Assembly: GCA_015068935.1 (NCBI GenBank)
Contig: SVJO01000012.1
Coordinates: forward strand, 1 to 36,509
Direction of reading: 5' to 3'
Length of the DNA stretch: 36,509 nucleotides
Source of the DNA: Oscillospiraceae bacterium
Lineage (GTDB): Bacteria; Bacillota; Clostridia; UBA1381; UBA9506
Part shown: one piece after another, positions 14,939 through 25,529 of the stretch
Numbering within the stretch: position 1 is the stretch's first letter
How the letters are laid out: every line of letters starts with the position of its first letter
Program-made: the position numbers and the translations under genes
Notes under the pieces: model-generated
What the model was told of the DNA's origin: nothing
The model's database searches: none
The model's input: only the letters and a program-made list of their open reading frames with translations

Positions 14939-16051
14939 ATGATAAAAAAAATGACGGCAGTTTTTATGGCTTTGATTTTTTTGTGTGCTATATGCCTTTC
15001 AGGCTGCGGCGGAGAGGATACTCTCACTTTAAATGTATATAACTGGGGAGAGTATATTTCAGACGGCAGCGAGGGAAGTTTTGACACGATTTTAGAATTT
15101 GAAAAGTGGTATGAAGAGACTTATGGCACCCGTGTTAAGGTTAATTACACAACATTTGCCTCAAATGAGGATATGTATAGTAAAATTTCGAGCGGAGCAG
15201 TAAGCTATGATGTTGTAATTCCTTCTGATTATATGATTGCACGAATGGCAGAGGAAAATCTTCTTCTTCCTTTAAACTATGATAATATTCCTAATTACGA
15301 GTATATAGATGATGATTTTAAAGGACTTTACTATGATGCTGAAGGCAAATACACAGTTCCTTATGCATATGGAATTATAGGTGTTATTTATAATGCGGCT
15401 GAGGTTAGCGAGGAAGATGCTTTGGGCTGGGATTTGTTGTGGAATGAAAAATATGCGGACAAAATCGTACAGTTTAACAACTCCCGCGATGCATTTGGCA
15501 TGGCAATGTATAAACTTGGTTTAGATGTTAATTCTGAAGATAAGTCCGTATGGGACACAGCATATAATGAGCTCGTGGTTCAGCGCCCGCTTGTATACAG
15601 TTATGTTATGGACGAAATTTATAATATGATGGAATCAGGAGAGGCATCAATCGGAGCATACTATGCAGGCGATTATTTTACAATGAAAGATGCTCAGGCG
15701 GAAAATGTGGACCTTAAGTTTTACTATCCTGAACGCACAAACTATTATATAGATGCTATGTGTATTCCTTCATGCTGTGAAAATAAAGAACTTGCGGAAA
15801 TATTTATAAACTATATGATATCTGAGGAGCCTGCAGTTGCAAATGCTCTGTATACATATTATGCATCGCCTAACCGTCTTGTTTATGAAAATGAAGATTA
15901 TATCAGCGAGATGGGCGGAGAGGCTATGGAAATCTTATATCAGAGAGCAGGAGATTTTGCTTTAAACTATGATAAAAATGCGTATCATAATTTAAAACCT
16001 GAGATGCTTGATTACATAAACGGTTTATGGGAAACATTAAAAATTAATTAG
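14939..16051 (+). CDS. potD: Spermidine/putrescine-binding lipoprotein PotD
   Basis: AGGAGGAAATT precedes the ATG. The signal peptide ends CLSGC, a lipobox that places the mature protein on the outer membrane face. The solute-binding domain starts with LTLNVYNWGEYIS, the N-W-G/A-E-Y-I string of polyamine-binding proteins, and has PSDYMIARMAEENLLLPLNY and GIYAGDYF-like hinge parts. At 370 residues it fits PotD. Whether it prefers spermidine or putrescine cannot be read from these motifs. It closes the potABCD operon before a strong terminator. Confidence 0.92.
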   Translation: MIKKMTAVFMALIFLCAICLSGCGGEDTLTLNVYNWGEYISDGSEGSFDTILEFEKWYEETYGTRVKVNYTTFASNEDMYSKISSGAVSYDVVIPSDYMIARMAEENLLLPLNYDNIPNYEYIDDDFKGLYYDAEGKYTVPYAYGIIGVIYNAAEVSEEDALGWDLLWNEKYADKIVQFNNSRDAFGMAMYKLGLDVNSEDKSVWDTAYNELVVQRPLVYSYVMDEIYNMMESGEASIGAYYAGDYFTMKDAQAENVDLKFYYPERTNYYIDAMCIPSCCENKELAEIFINYMISEEPAVANALYTYYASPNRLVYENEDYISEMGGEAMEILYQRAGDFALNYDKNAYHNLKPEMLDYINGLWETLKIN

Positions 16052-16079
16052 TGAAAAACAATTTAAAATTATATTAACT

Positions 16080-16127
16080 GAATATGAAAACAACCCAGCT
16101 TTTTAAGGCTGGGTTGTTTTCATATTC
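16080..16127. terminator. Bidirectional terminator between potD and the ABC-F gene
   Basis: A perfect 20-bp inverted repeat (16080-16099 with 16108-16127) whose core AACCCAGC/GCTGGGTT is flanked by AAAA/TTTT, so both the convergent potD and ABC-F transcripts can end here. Confidence 0.9.
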
Positions 16128-16138
16128 ATATTCTAAAC

Positions 16139-18070
16139 TTAATCAAGGTCATTAGTTTCTTTGCTCAACGCAGTTTCCGTTTCCTCCCATAGTTCATATG
16201 AGCATTGAAGCGCTTCATTCATTTTTTCTATTTCCTCTGTAAGTTCTGATGCTTTTACATAGTCAGAAGCAATTTCAGGAGAAAGGAGCCGAGCCTCAAA
16301 ATCCGATATTTTTTCTTCTAATTCATTTATCTTCTGTTCTGTTTTTAAAAGTGTATTTTTAAGTTTTCTCACTAGTGCCTCGTGCTCTTTTTTCTCTTTA
16401 TAGGAAATGGCCGATTTGCTTTTTGGAGCAGAAGTTTTGCCTGCATCCGATGTGCTAATCTTTACTTGCTGAGCTTTCTTTTCTGCATAGTAGTCAAAAT
16501 TACCCTGATATGATACAACACTTTTTTCTTCCATTGATAATACGCGCATAGCAAGTTTATTCATAAAATATCTGTCATGGGAAACGGCTAAAATTGTGCC
16601 AGTATAGTTTGTCAGGGCATCTTCAAGCATTTCTCTTGAGGCAATGTCTAAATGGTTTGTAGGCTCGTCTAGGAGCAGAAAATTAGCGCCTGACAGCATT
16701 AGTTTTAAAAGCAGAACCCTTGTGCGCTCGCCGCCTGAGAGTGTGTTAATCGTTTTAAAAACATCATCGCCGAAGAAAAGAAAGGATGCTAAAGCATTTC
16801 TTATCTCCGTCTGGGTCTTTTTCGGAAAGGAATCTGCAATTTCCTCAAAGACAGTTTTTGTTCCCGAGAGGCTGCCTTGAGTCTGGTCATAATAACCGAT
16901 ATCTACACCTGCACCGAGGTTTAATTCCCCGCTCGTTTGATTATATATACCATTTATAATTTTAAAAAGTGTTGTCTTACCAGAGCCGTTGGCACCAGTT
17001 AAAAATACCTTTTCACCCTTTCTGATATGAATATTTACATTCTCAAAAAGGGGATTATCAGAAAACGACATGGATAGATTATTTGCAATAACTACATCGT
17101 TTCCGCTTTCTTTTTTTAATCCGAATTCAAAACGGATTGTCTTTTCTTTTTCGGGAGGTTTAACCAGCCCATTTTTTAGCTTATCAACAGCTTTTTGCTT
17201 GCTTTCGGCGCGTTTTACGCTTTTTTCTTTATTCCATCGTTTTTGTTCAGTAATAACAGCTTCTAGGCGCTCAATTTCCTTTTGAGTATTTTCATAAGCC
17301 CTTAACAGCGTCTTTTCGCGCTCCCTTTTTATCTCTATATGTCTAGTATAATTTCCTTCATATGTTGTAAGTAATTTATTTGAAATTTCAAATGTTCTGT
17401 TTGTAACTTTATCCAGAAAATATCTGTCATGAGATATTATAATTACAGCACATTTTTGTTCCTTTAAAAATCCTTCAAGCCATGCAGAAGACTCTAAATC
17501 AAGATGGTTTGTAGGCTCGTCGAGCATCAATATATCAGCCCCTTCTAAAAGGACTTTGCAAAGACATACTCTTGTTTTCTGACCGCCTGATAAATCGTTA
17601 AAATTCATGGAAAGGTCTTTTTCGGAAAATCCAAGACCTAAAAGAGCGGCACGCGCACGGCTTTTATATGTATAGCCACCTGACTTTTCATAATAATCGT
17701 TTAGTTCATGCTGTTTTTTTATGAGAGCATCTGTGTCATGAGATGTACTGCAGAGCAAAGAGTTTATTTCCGTAAGCTCTGCTTCAGTCTTCTTTAGATG
17801 TTCAAAAACGGAGAGAACCTCATCTAAAACTGTTTTATCTGATTTTAAATTTGTCTGCTGCTCGAGGTGGGCGATTCTAATATCCTTATTTTTAAAAATA
17901 TCTCCCGAAAAATCTGTTTCGCCTAAAATTATTTTAAAAAGAGTTGTTTTACCACATCCGTTTGCACCAACCAGACCTATTTTATCATTTTCTGCAACAG
18001 AAAAAGACACGTCTTCAAACAAAACGCGTTCAGAAAATGATTTATTAATTTTTGATAATGATAACAACAT
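16139..18070 (-). CDS. ABC-F family ATPase
   Basis: I chose the ATG at 18070 (MLLSLSKINKSF) because the promoter at 18087-18115 lies inside the longer frame. Two ABC domains are present: GANGCGKTT (35-43) with LSGGQKTRV, and later GANGSGKTT with LSGGERTRV, joined by a charged linker. Each domain has a Walker B LLLDEPTNHLD or LMLDEPTNHLD. There is no membrane domain. A C-terminal coiled coil (KKEHEALVRKLKNTLLKTEQ on) resembles the Uup/YdiF type. ABC-F proteins act on the ribosome, in translation or antibiotic protection; which applies here cannot be told from sequence. Confidence 0.93.
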   Translation of the reverse strand: MLLSLSKINKSFSERVLFEDVSFSVAENDKIGLVGANGCGKTTLFKIILGETDFSGDIFKNKDIRIAHLEQQTNLKSDKTVLDEVLSVFEHLKKTEAELTEINSLLCSTSHDTDALIKKQHELNDYYEKSGGYTYKSRARAALLGLGFSEKDLSMNFNDLSGGQKTRVCLCKVLLEGADILMLDEPTNHLDLESSAWLEGFLKEQKCAVIIISHDRYFLDKVTNRTFEISNKLLTTYEGNYTRHIEIKREREKTLLRAYENTQKEIERLEAVITEQKRWNKEKSVKRAESKQKAVDKLKNGLVKPPEKEKTIRFEFGLKKESGNDVVIANNLSMSFSDNPLFENVNIHIRKGEKVFLTGANGSGKTTLFKIINGIYNQTSGELNLGAGVDIGYYDQTQGSLSGTKTVFEEIADSFPKKTQTEIRNALASFLFFGDDVFKTINTLSGGERTRVLLLKLMLSGANFLLLDEPTNHLDIASREMLEDALTNYTGTILAVSHDRYFMNKLAMRVLSMEEKSVVSYQGNFDYYAEKKAQQVKISTSDAGKTSAPKSKSAISYKEKKEHEALVRKLKNTLLKTEQKINELEEKISDFEARLLSPEIASDYVKASELTEEIEKMNEALQCSYELWEETETALSKETNDLD

Positions 18071-18086
18071 TTCCTCACCCCGAAAA

Positions 18087-18115
18087 ATTATAGCATGAGC
18101 AAAATTTTTTGTCAA
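18087..18115 (-). promoter_or_regulatory. Consensus sigma-A promoter of the ABC-F gene
   Basis: On the minus strand TTGACA, a 17-bp spacer, then TATAAT, both consensus. The leader would be only about 10 nt, so a long antibiotic-responsive attenuator leader is not present here. Confidence 0.9.
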
Positions 18116-18271
18116 GCAAAAGGCTTATATCAGGCTTTTAATAAAGGATAAATGCTTAACACAGTGCGCCGCAGGTTATTATTTTAGTAAAAATAAAACT
18201 TATTATAATATTTTGCTAAAACTGTCAATAATATATTTATATGGAAAATAAAAAATGGGAGAAGGATTAAA

Positions 18272-20269
18272 GTGGCAAAGGATAAAAACAATGAAAATTT
18301 CTTTCGTGATTTTTGCGGAGGAAAATCAAAAAACTTATATGAGATTTTTGGTGCACATAAAAATAAAAACGGGACATGGCGGTTTCGTGTGTGGGCACCC
18401 GGTGCTAAGAGTGTATCTTTAGTAGGGGATTTTAACGATTGGGAGCGCAGACGGGGCGTGATGGAAAACAAAGGAAGGAGCGGAATCTGGGAATGTGAAA
18501 GCGAAGCCGTAGAGTTTGATAACTATAAATATTCCATCGAGACTCAGGATGAAAGAGTTATTTTAAAAACGGACCCATTTGCATTTCATATGGAAACAAG
18601 GCCTAAAACAGCATCTAAAATTTATGAGCTTTCGGGTTTTAAATGGACAGACTCATCATGGATGAAAAACAGAAAAGAAAAAAAGCACATGGAAATGCCG
18701 ATTAATATTTATGAGGTTCATCTTGGGTCATGGAGAAGGTATGAAGACGGAAATTTCTTTGACTATAAAAAACTTGCAAAAGAGCTTATAAAATATGTTA
18801 AAGAAATGGGATATACACATGTTGAACTGATGCCTGTCAGTGAATATCCGTTTGACGGTTCATGGGGGTATCAGGTTATGGGATATTTTGCACCGACTTC
18901 GAGGTATGGCACACCGCATGATTTTATGAGTTTTGTAAACGAAATGCACCGTTCAGGAATTGGCGTCATAATTGACTGGGTTGCTGCGCATTTCCCAAAA
19001 GATGAAGCAGGATTATATGAATTTGACGGAACGTGTCAGTATGAATACTCAGACCCTCTTAAAAAAGAACACCCTGACTGGGGCACAAGAATTTTTGATT
19101 ACGGCAAGGGCGAGGTAAAATCATTTCTTATTTCAAATGCCATATACTGGATTGATAAATTCCACATAGATGGGATACGTGTTGATGCTGTTGCGTCAAT
19201 GCTTTATCTGGATTATGGAAGGCAGGGTAAGGATTTCAGACCTAATTTAGACGGAGGCAGGGAAAATTACGAGGCAATATCTTTTCTTAAAGATTTAAAT
19301 AAAAGTGTGAGTGAATTTGACTCATCTGTGATGATGATTGCAGAAGAATCAACTGCATTTCCATATGTCACAAAGAAAACAGATGACGGCGGACTGGGAT
19401 TTACATTTAAATGGAATATGGGCTGGATGAACGACATGCTTTCATATATGCAGACCGATTCGTTTTTTAGAAAAGGTGTGCACAACAAGGTCACATTTTC
19501 GCTCACTTATGCCTTTTCTGAAAACTATATTCTGCCGCTGTCACACGATGAAGTTGTTCACGGTAAGGGTGCACTTATCAGTAAAATGCCGGGTTCATAT
19601 GAGGAAAAGTTTGCACACCTGAGGACACTTCTTGCATATCAGATTGCTCATCCCGGTAAAAAGCTCTCATTTATGGGGAATGAGCTTGCTCACTTTGCAG
19701 AATGGAATTATGAAAAGGAGCTTGACTGGGGACTTTTGGAGTTTGAATATCATTCCAAACTGAATAAATATGTAAAGGACCTGAATAAATTTTATCTTAA
19801 AGAGAGCGCTCTTTGGGAGATTGATACAGACTGGAACGGATTTTCATGGATTGCAGCAGATGACAACACACAGAACATTGTAATTTTTTCAAGGCAAAAT
19901 AAAATCGGCAAAAAACTGATTTGTGTTTGTAATTTTTCCCCTGTAAAGAGAGAAAAATATTGTTTTGGAGTTCCTGAGAGCGGAAAATATGTTGAAGTGT
20001 TTTCATCGGACAGCAAAAAATATGGCGGTAGCGGTTCAAGGAACAGACCTGTTTTATCAAAACAAAAACAAATGCACGGATTAGAGTTCAGTCTGACTGT
20101 AACAGTTGCACCTCTTTCTGTAACGTTTTTTACTAAGAAAGAGGATATAGAACCAGAAAAAACAGATTTAAGGAGGAAGAAAAATGTTGAGGCAGAAAAA
20201 ATGTATAGCAATGCTCCTGGCAGGAGGTCAGGGAAGCAGACTGGGAGTGCTGACAAAAAAGGTCGCTAA
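18272..20269 (+). CDS. glgB: 1,4-alpha-glucan branching enzyme
   Basis: GGGAGAAGG precedes a GTG start. It makes the alpha-1,6 branches of glycogen. An N-terminal CBM48-type domain ([20 protein letters not shown]) precedes a GH13 barrel with nucleophile D305 ([11 protein letters not shown]), the acid/base in AEEST (E358/E359) and D426 in [10 protein letters not shown]. The C-terminal beta domain ends near VAPLSVTFF. After that comes a basic tail of about 45 residues, the last 28 of which are translated out of frame over the start of glgC, giving an 86-bp overlap. The tail matches nothing in the family and suggests loss of an earlier stop. It heads the glgB-glgC-glgD operon. Confidence 0.95.
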   Translation: MAKDKNNENFFRDFCGGKSKNLYEIFGAHKNKNGTWRFRVWAPGAKSVSLVGDFNDWERRRGVMENKGRSGIWECESEAVEFDNYKYSIETQDERVILKTDPFAFHMETRPKTASKIYELSGFKWTDSSWMKNRKEKKHMEMPINIYEVHLGSWRRYEDGNFFDYKKLAKELIKYVKEMGYTHVELMPVSEYPFDGSWGYQVMGYFAPTSRYGTPHDFMSFVNEMHRSGIGVIIDWVAAHFPKDEAGLYEFDGTCQYEYSDPLKKEHPDWGTRIFDYGKGEVKSFLISNAIYWIDKFHIDGIRVDAVASMLYLDYGRQGKDFRPNLDGGRENYEAISFLKDLNKSVSEFDSSVMMIAEESTAFPYVTKKTDDGGLGFTFKWNMGWMNDMLSYMQTDSFFRKGVHNKVTFSLTYAFSENYILPLSHDEVVHGKGALISKMPGSYEEKFAHLRTLLAYQIAHPGKKLSFMGNELAHFAEWNYEKELDWGLLEFEYHSKLNKYVKDLNKFYLKESALWEIDTDWNGFSWIAADDNTQNIVIFSRQNKIGKKLICVCNFSPVKREKYCFGVPESGKYVEVFSSDSKKYGGSGSRNRPVLSKQKQMHGLEFSLTVTVAPLSVTFFTKKEDIEPEKTDLRRKKNVEAEKMYSNAPGRRSGKQTGSADKKGR

Positions 20270-21371
20270 ACCTGCTGTGCCATTTGGCGGAAAATACAGA
20301 ATTATTGATTTTACACTCTCTAATTGTGTTAATTCGGGAATAGATACTGTGGGAGTACTTACACAGTATAAACCGATGGAGCTTAATGAATATATAGGAA
20401 ACGGTCAGCCGTGGGGGCTTGACCGCAACAGCGGAGGCGTTCATATACTGCAGCCTTATGCCAGAACAAAATCAAGAGAGTGGTATAAGGGGACGGCTAA
20501 TGCCATTTATCAGAACATAAATTTTGTGGACAGATTTGCACCTGAAAATGTTGTAGTGCTTTCGGGTGACCACATATATAAAATGGATTATTCAAAAATG
20601 GTTGCAGAGCATAACAGGGAGAAAGCGGACTGTACAATAGCGGTTATTGATGTGCCGATAACGGAAGCATCCCGATTTGGAATAATGAACACAAAAGATG
20701 ACGGAATAATTTATGAATTCGAAGAAAAACCTAAAAAACCTAAGAGCACGAAAGCATCAATGGGTGTTTATGTTTTCAGGTGGAGTGTTTTAAAAGAATA
20801 TCTTCTTAAAGATGAAGAAGATTCAAAATCATCTCATGACTTCGGGAAAAATATTATTCCTGCCATGCTCAAAGGCGGTAAAAGGCTTCTGGCATATTCA
20901 TTTGACGGTTACTGGAAGGATGTTGGAACAATTTACAGCCTGTGGGAAGCAAATATGGATTTGTTAAGCGAAAAGGCACCTCTCAGCCTTGGTGGTGATA
21001 AACTCAGAATATATGCAAGAACGAGTGACAGTCCGCCGACATTTATCTATGACAGTGCTGATTTAAAGGATTCTATGATAACAAAGGGCTGTGAGATAGC
21101 GGGAGAAATTGAAAATTCAATTATATCAAGCGGATGTGTAGTAGAAAAAGGCGCCAAAATTGTTAATTCTGTTATTCTTCCTGGGAGCATCATAGAAAAA
21201 AATGCATCTGTCAGTTATGCTATAGTCGGAGAAAACTGCCGTGTTTGTAAAAACAGTGCAGTAGGAAGCATTCCCCAAAGTGGGGAGGTGCCCGATATTG
21301 CAGTTGTGGGAGACGGCATCTGTATAAAAGAGGGAGAAACAGTAGAAAAAGGCGAGATGAGGGAGGTGTGA
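20184..21371 (+). CDS. glgC: Glucose-1-phosphate adenylyltransferase, catalytic subunit
   Basis: GGAGGA precedes the ATG, which lies within the end of glgB. GlgC makes ADP-glucose from ATP and glucose-1-phosphate, the committed step of glycogen synthesis. It has the nucleotide loop [13 protein letters not shown] (R19), the [16 protein letters not shown] segment, the catalytic [11 protein letters not shown] and the EFEEKP lysine region, followed by a left-handed beta-helix C-terminus. The length of 395 residues is usual. In Firmicutes it works with GlgD, which follows here after 4 nt. glgA and glgP are not in this window. Confidence 0.95.
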   Translation: MLRQKKCIAMLLAGGQGSRLGVLTKKVAKPAVPFGGKYRIIDFTLSNCVNSGIDTVGVLTQYKPMELNEYIGNGQPWGLDRNSGGVHILQPYARTKSREWYKGTANAIYQNINFVDRFAPENVVVLSGDHIYKMDYSKMVAEHNREKADCTIAVIDVPITEASRFGIMNTKDDGIIYEFEEKPKKPKSTKASMGVYVFRWSVLKEYLLKDEEDSKSSHDFGKNIIPAMLKGGKRLLAYSFDGYWKDVGTIYSLWEANMDLLSEKAPLSLGGDKLRIYARTSDSPPTFIYDSADLKDSMITKGCEIAGEIENSIISSGCVVEKGAKIVNSVILPGSIIEKNASVSYAIVGENCRVCKNSAVGSIPQSGEVPDIAVVGDGICIKEGETVEKGEMREV

Positions 21372-21375
21372 TTTT

Positions 21376-22488
21376 ATGAAAATGATGGGTATTATTTTTT
21401 CAAACATATATGATGAACATTTGGGAGAGATTACAAAAGACAGGACATCTGCCTCGCTTCCGTTTGGAGGAAGGTACAGGCTTATCGATTTTGTACTTTC
21501 AAATATGGTTAATTCAGGCATAACAAATGTCGGAGTTATTACTAAATCAAACTACCAGTCGCTTATGGACCATCTGGGGAACGGAAAGGAATGGGATTTA
21601 GACCGAAAAATTGACGGGCTTTTTATTCTTCCTCCTTTTGGTGCGGGGCAGAAAACCGTTTACAGAGATAAATTGGAAGCATTGCTCGGAACAATGAAAT
21701 ACTTAAACCGTTCAGATGAGGAATATGTACTTTTGTCAGATTCAAACATAATTTTAAATATTGACTACAAGGAAATTCTTGATTTCCACATAGAAAAAGA
21801 AGCTGATATTACAGTTGTTATAAATAAAGAAGAAATAAGAGACAGGACAGATTATAAGCCGCTGTGCGTCAAAACTGATGAAAAGGGACGCGTAACAGAT
21901 GTGTTAGTAAACTTTGATATTCCGGGAATTGTCAAAAGCTCAATAGGAATGTATATTCTAAAAAGAGAATTTCTAATTGCACTTTTAAGAGAGGCGGCAA
22001 GCTATAATCTGCAGGATTTTGACAGGGATATTATTCAGGCAAAACATAAGCATCTTAAAATTATGGCATTTAATTATGAGGGAAAAGCATTCAGAATAGA
22101 TAAGCAGGGAAAATACTTCGAGGCAAACATGGCGTTGCTTGACAAAAATGTGAGGCAGGAACTTTTTTCAAAACACGGAAACATTTATACTAAGGTGCGC
22201 GATGAAGTTCCTACAAGCTATAAAAAGGGCTCGAAAGTTATTAATTCCTTTATAGCAGACGGATGCGAGATTTACGGAACTGTTGAAAACAGTGTTCTCT
22301 TCAGGGGAGTAACTGTAGGGAAAGATGCAAAAATAAAAAATTCAATACTGATGCAGGACACTACTATAGGAGACGGAGTTTTGCTTGATTATGTGATATG
22401 TGATAAGGAAGTGACAGTAACAGAAGGCAAAGTTATGATGGGAGCTATTCGGCATCAGGTGGTTATACCAAAAGGAAAAACAGTATAG
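21376..22488 (+). CDS. glgD: Glucose-1-phosphate adenylyltransferase regulatory subunit
   Basis: GGGAGGTG precedes the ATG. It is a GlgC paralogue of 370 residues: the N-terminus is GIIFSNIYDEHLGEIT in place of the GGxGxR nucleotide loop, and LPFGGRYRLIDF is kept. LSDSNIILNIDY stands where the catalytic [11 protein letters not shown] is in GlgC. This pattern fits GlgD, which is thought to stabilise or regulate GlgC in a heteromer rather than catalyse. It is translated from the glgBCD mRNA and ends just before a terminator. Confidence 0.92.
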   Translation: MKMMGIIFSNIYDEHLGEITKDRTSASLPFGGRYRLIDFVLSNMVNSGITNVGVITKSNYQSLMDHLGNGKEWDLDRKIDGLFILPPFGAGQKTVYRDKLEALLGTMKYLNRSDEEYVLLSDSNIILNIDYKEILDFHIEKEADITVVINKEEIRDRTDYKPLCVKTDEKGRVTDVLVNFDIPGIVKSSIGMYILKREFLIALLREAASYNLQDFDRDIIQAKHKHLKIMAFNYEGKAFRIDKQGKYFEANMALLDKNVRQELFSKHGNIYTKVRDEVPTSYKKGSKVINSFIADGCEIYGTVENSVLFRGVTVGKDAKIKNSILMQDTTIGDGVLLDYVICDKEVTVTEGKVMMGAIRHQVVIPKGKTV

Positions 22489-22499
22489 AGTTAGATTTC

Positions 22500-22545
22500 A
22501 TATACACCTTAAAGGATTATATGCTTTTTGAGGTGTATATTTTTG
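22500..22545 (+). terminator. Terminator of glgBCD
   Basis: ATATACACCT (22500-22509) pairs with AGGTGTATAT (22531-22540), with a smaller inner stem, followed by TTTTG. Confidence 0.85.
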
Positions 22546-22572
22546 TTTTTAGTACACAATAATATCATGCTA

Positions 22573-22601
22573 TTGCAAATTTTGAAGGTATATGATATAG
22601 T
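22573..22601 (+). promoter_or_regulatory. Sigma-A-type promoter of the M20 peptidase gene
   Basis: TTGCAA, a 17-bp spacer, then TATAGT, 35 bp before the start codon. Confidence 0.65.
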
Positions 22602-22636
22602 TTTTAAAGAAATATTAAATTCGGGCGGTGTTAGGA

Positions 22637-24031
22637 ATGATTAGAAAATACTTTGAAGAGCATAAATCTGAAATTATAACTTGTATGAAAAAACTTGTCG
22701 AAATTCCATCTGTAAAAAGTGAGGGCACAGAAGATGCACCATTTGGAAAGCATTGTGCAGAGGCGCTCAGGTGTGTAAGAAAAATGCATATAGACAGCGG
22801 ATTTGAAACAGAGCTTTACAATAAGGAAGGATATTTGCTTTCATATTATAGGGGAGGAGACAAAAAACGTATTGGATTATTTGCTCACAGCGATGTTGTT
22901 CCCGGGGGAGACGGCTGGATTTATACTGAGCCTTATAAATTTTTAGAAAAAGACGGATTCCTTTTTGGAAGAGGAGTGGAAGACAACATATCAGGAATTA
23001 TGGTGAGTCTTTTTGCAGCGCGTGCTATAAAGGATTTAAAACTTCCGTTTGACAGTACACTTATATTGTTTACAGGGTCAAATGAAGAAAGCGGTATGGA
23101 AGATATTAAAGCCTATATAAAAAATCATTCCTGTCCTGATTTGTCGCTTGTGCCTGACGTAGGATTTCCTGTGTGCAGAGGAGAGGCAGGAATTTGCCAT
23201 ATCTGGGCAGAGTCGCCGAGGTGTGCAGATTATCTTGAAAATTTTTCAGGCGGAAGTGCCTTCAATGTGATTTTGGGAAAAGCGAGAGCTGTCTTAAAAT
23301 ATGAGGAGAAGATTTTTGAAAGCCTTCTTTCAAAGGCACCGAGTGAAGTAGAGATAAACCATGAAAATGATAAAATAATTATAGATGCAACGGGTATATC
23401 TAAACATGTTTGCGCTCCTGAGGGAAGCCGAAATGCTGCATATTATATTTTTAATCTTCTTTCTGCCTGTGAGTATATTGAGGAGGGCGAAAGAGAAATT
23501 TTCAAAAATGCAGCGAAGCTCTTAAAGACTCCGTTCGGTGATGGAATGGGAATAAAAGATTCCGATGATGATTTTGGACGCCTGTCATGCGGAAACGGAA
23601 TGATAAGATTTGAAGAAGGCAGATTAAAGCTGAGCTTTGATATACGTTATGGCTGTTCATATTCAGCAAAAGACATTGAAGCCTGTGTATTTACTGCTCT
23701 TGATAAAATTGGCTGGAAAATGAATCTTGATTCAAACAGTGAGGGGTATTTATATAGTGCGTCTGACCCATTTATTGCCGCTGTGGAAGAGGCTTACCGC
23801 AAATGCACGGGTGATATAAAGGAACGCGCCTTTGTAACAAAGGGCGGAACATATGCAAGAAATATTAAAAATTCAGTCCCCGTAGGTTCGGTGTGCTTTA
23901 GAAAACATCCTTTTGATTTGCCTGAAGGACATGGCGGAGTTCATCAGGCTGATGAATGCATCAGCATTGAAGGTCTTATAGATGCTATGGTTATTATTAC
24001 AGAAATGATAATAGCATGTGATAAGCTGTAG
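22637..24031 (+). CDS. M20-family metallopeptidase (PepV/Sapep-like dipeptidase)
   Basis: I chose the ATG at 22637 because GGGCGGTG lies 6 nt upstream; a GTG at 22628 has nothing suitable. M20 zinc-site motifs are in order: FAHSDVVPGG (H84, D86), GRGVEDN with the bridging Asp, NEESG with catalytic Glu and ligand Glu, and a C-terminal GGVHQADE histidine. These two-zinc enzymes cut dipeptides or N-acyl amino acids. The insertion pattern (DVGFPVCRGEAG, then a lid domain) is that of PepV/CPG2-like dipeptidases rather than ArgE or DapE. There is no signal peptide, so it is cytoplasmic. It is a single gene behind its own promoter. Confidence 0.85.
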   Translation: MIRKYFEEHKSEIITCMKKLVEIPSVKSEGTEDAPFGKHCAEALRCVRKMHIDSGFETELYNKEGYLLSYYRGGDKKRIGLFAHSDVVPGGDGWIYTEPYKFLEKDGFLFGRGVEDNISGIMVSLFAARAIKDLKLPFDSTLILFTGSNEESGMEDIKAYIKNHSCPDLSLVPDVGFPVCRGEAGICHIWAESPRCADYLENFSGGSAFNVILGKARAVLKYEEKIFESLLSKAPSEVEINHENDKIIIDATGISKHVCAPEGSRNAAYYIFNLLSACEYIEEGEREIFKNAAKLLKTPFGDGMGIKDSDDDFGRLSCGNGMIRFEEGRLKLSFDIRYGCSYSAKDIEACVFTALDKIGWKMNLDSNSEGYLYSASDPFIAAVEEAYRKCTGDIKERAFVTKGGTYARNIKNSVPVGSVCFRKHPFDLPEGHGGVHQADECISIEGLIDAMVIITEMIIACDKL

Positions 24032-24081
24032 ATATATCTAAAGGGATAAACAAAAGGAAGGGAAAAATTTTGTTGCAGGAC

Positions 24082-24110
24082 TTTACTTTTATTATCATTT
24101 GAGATATAAT
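24082..24110 (+). promoter_or_regulatory. Putative promoter of ilvE
   Basis: TTTACT (24082-24087), a 17-bp spacer, then a consensus TATAAT (24105-24110). The -35 box is weak. Confidence 0.55.
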
Positions 24111-24151
24111 ATTAAAATTATAGAAGATAACAAATTCTTAGGAGGAACATT

Positions 24152-25216
24152 ATGGATATTAAAATTACAAAAACTACTGCTAAAAAGGAAAAACCGCCTG
24201 TGAGTGCTCTGGGTTTCGGAAAACATTTTACAGACCATATGTTTGTAATGGACTATACAGAAGGAATTGGCTGGCATGATGCCCGAATTATTCCATACGG
24301 TCCGATTGAAATGGACCCCTCATGCATGACCCTCCATTACGGACAGACAATTTTTGAAGGTCTAAAGGCTTATAAAACACCTGACGGAAGTATCAATCTC
24401 TTCAGACCATACAACAACATGAAGAGAATAAATATTTCAAATGACAGACTTTGTATTCCGCAGATTGATGAGGAATTTGCAGTAGAAGCTATAAAGGAAC
24501 TTGTTATGATTGACCAGGACTGGATTCCTGAGGGAGAGGGAACATCTCTTTACATACGTCCGTTCATATTCGGAACAGACAATATGCTCGGTGTTCATCC
24601 ATCAAAAACATATAAGTTCATGATAATCTTATCACCTGTAGGCTCATACTATAAAGACGGTCTTGCACCTGTTAAGATTTGGGTTGAAGATGATTATGTA
24701 CGTGCCGTTAAAGGCGGTATGGGATTTGCCAAGACTGCAGGAAACTATGCTGCAAGTTTAAAAGCTCAGGAGGTATCTGAGGAAAAAGGCTATTCTCAGG
24801 TTCTTTGGCTTGATGGTGTTGAGAGAAAATACATAGAAGAAGTCGGAGCTATGAACATCTTCTTTAAAATCGGAGATGAAGTTGTAACTCCTGCTTTAAA
24901 CGGAAGTATTCTGGCAGGTATCACAAGAGACTCTGTATTAAAAGTACTTCAGGCAAACGGCTATAAGGCTTCTGAAAAGAGAATTTCAATAGATGAAATC
25001 TGTGAGGCTTACAGGGAAGGAAAGCTTGAAGAGGTATTCGGAACAGGAACTGCTGCTGTTATTTCTCCTGTAGGAGAGCTTTGCTACAAGGGCGAAAAAA
25101 TGGTAATAAATAATGGAGAAATAGGTAAGGTTTCTCAGTACCTTTATGACACAATCACAGGAATACAGAAAGGTACATTAGAGGATAAACTTGATTTTGT
25201 TGTTAAAGTTAAATAA
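24152..25216 (+). CDS. ilvE: Branched-chain amino acid aminotransferase
   Basis: AGGAGGAAC precedes the ATG. This fold-type IV PLP enzyme interconverts Leu, Ile and Val with their 2-oxo acids. The 354 residues match the long (type II) bacterial [18 protein letters not shown], the PLP lysine K194 in [30 protein letters not shown] and [13 protein letters not shown]. It stands alone between its own promoter and terminator, apart from any ilv operon. No T-box leader is visible in the 120 bp upstream. Confidence 0.95.
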   Translation: MDIKITKTTAKKEKPPVSALGFGKHFTDHMFVMDYTEGIGWHDARIIPYGPIEMDPSCMTLHYGQTIFEGLKAYKTPDGSINLFRPYNNMKRINISNDRLCIPQIDEEFAVEAIKELVMIDQDWIPEGEGTSLYIRPFIFGTDNMLGVHPSKTYKFMIILSPVGSYYKDGLAPVKIWVEDDYVRAVKGGMGFAKTAGNYAASLKAQEVSEEKGYSQVLWLDGVERKYIEEVGAMNIFFKIGDEVVTPALNGSILAGITRDSVLKVLQANGYKASEKRISIDEICEAYREGKLEEVFGTGTAAVISPVGELCYKGEKMVINNGEIGKVSQYLYDTITGIQKGTLEDKLDFVVKVK

Positions 25217-25228
25217 TTTAAAAAACAG

Positions 25229-25265
25229 AAAATATCCGTATGTTTTATTACATACGGATATTTTT
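25229..25265 (+). terminator. Terminator of ilvE
   Basis: AAAATATCCGTATG (25229-25242) pairs with CATACGGATATTTTT (25251-25265), a 12-14 bp stem followed by Ts. Confidence 0.9.
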
Positions 25266-25349
25266 ATTGATAATTTAATATAATAAGATATATACATAAC
25301 AAAGTTACTTAAATAATTTTTGTTTTTATATTGATATATTAAATTTTTG

Positions 25350-25495
25350 TCGATATGCAGCCTTCGTCTGCTCGATATATTTACTTCGTAAATTCGATAT
25401 GTTTTCGCTTTGCTCAAAACTCGATATGATATAAATCTCGTTGCGCAGGCAAATTTCATTGAAAAAAGCACCGACAAAGTCGATGCTTTTTTTTC
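25350..25495. repeat. Modular hairpin array 1 (TCGATAT spacers)
   Basis: TCGATAT occurs four times (25350, 25372, 25394, 25421). The intervals are short hairpins with a TTCG or CTTTG centre: GCAGCCTTCGTCTGC, ATTTACTTCGTAAAT and a 20-nt GTTTT...AAAAC unit. The array ends in a hairpin GAAAAAAGCA...TGCTTTTTTTTC (25461-25495) with inner CGAC/GTCG. No coding frame fits. The spacer is constant while the stems differ, a layout I associate with mobile palindromic repeats, though I know no name for it. Confidence 0.7.
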
Positions 25496-25529
25496 TGGAA
25501 GAACCGAATGGTTTAGATGCCCTTATTTT

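Noticed and set aside
20133-20444. Minus-strand frames opposite glgB and glgC
   Set aside because: They lie wholly within well-supported glg genes and show no family motifs.
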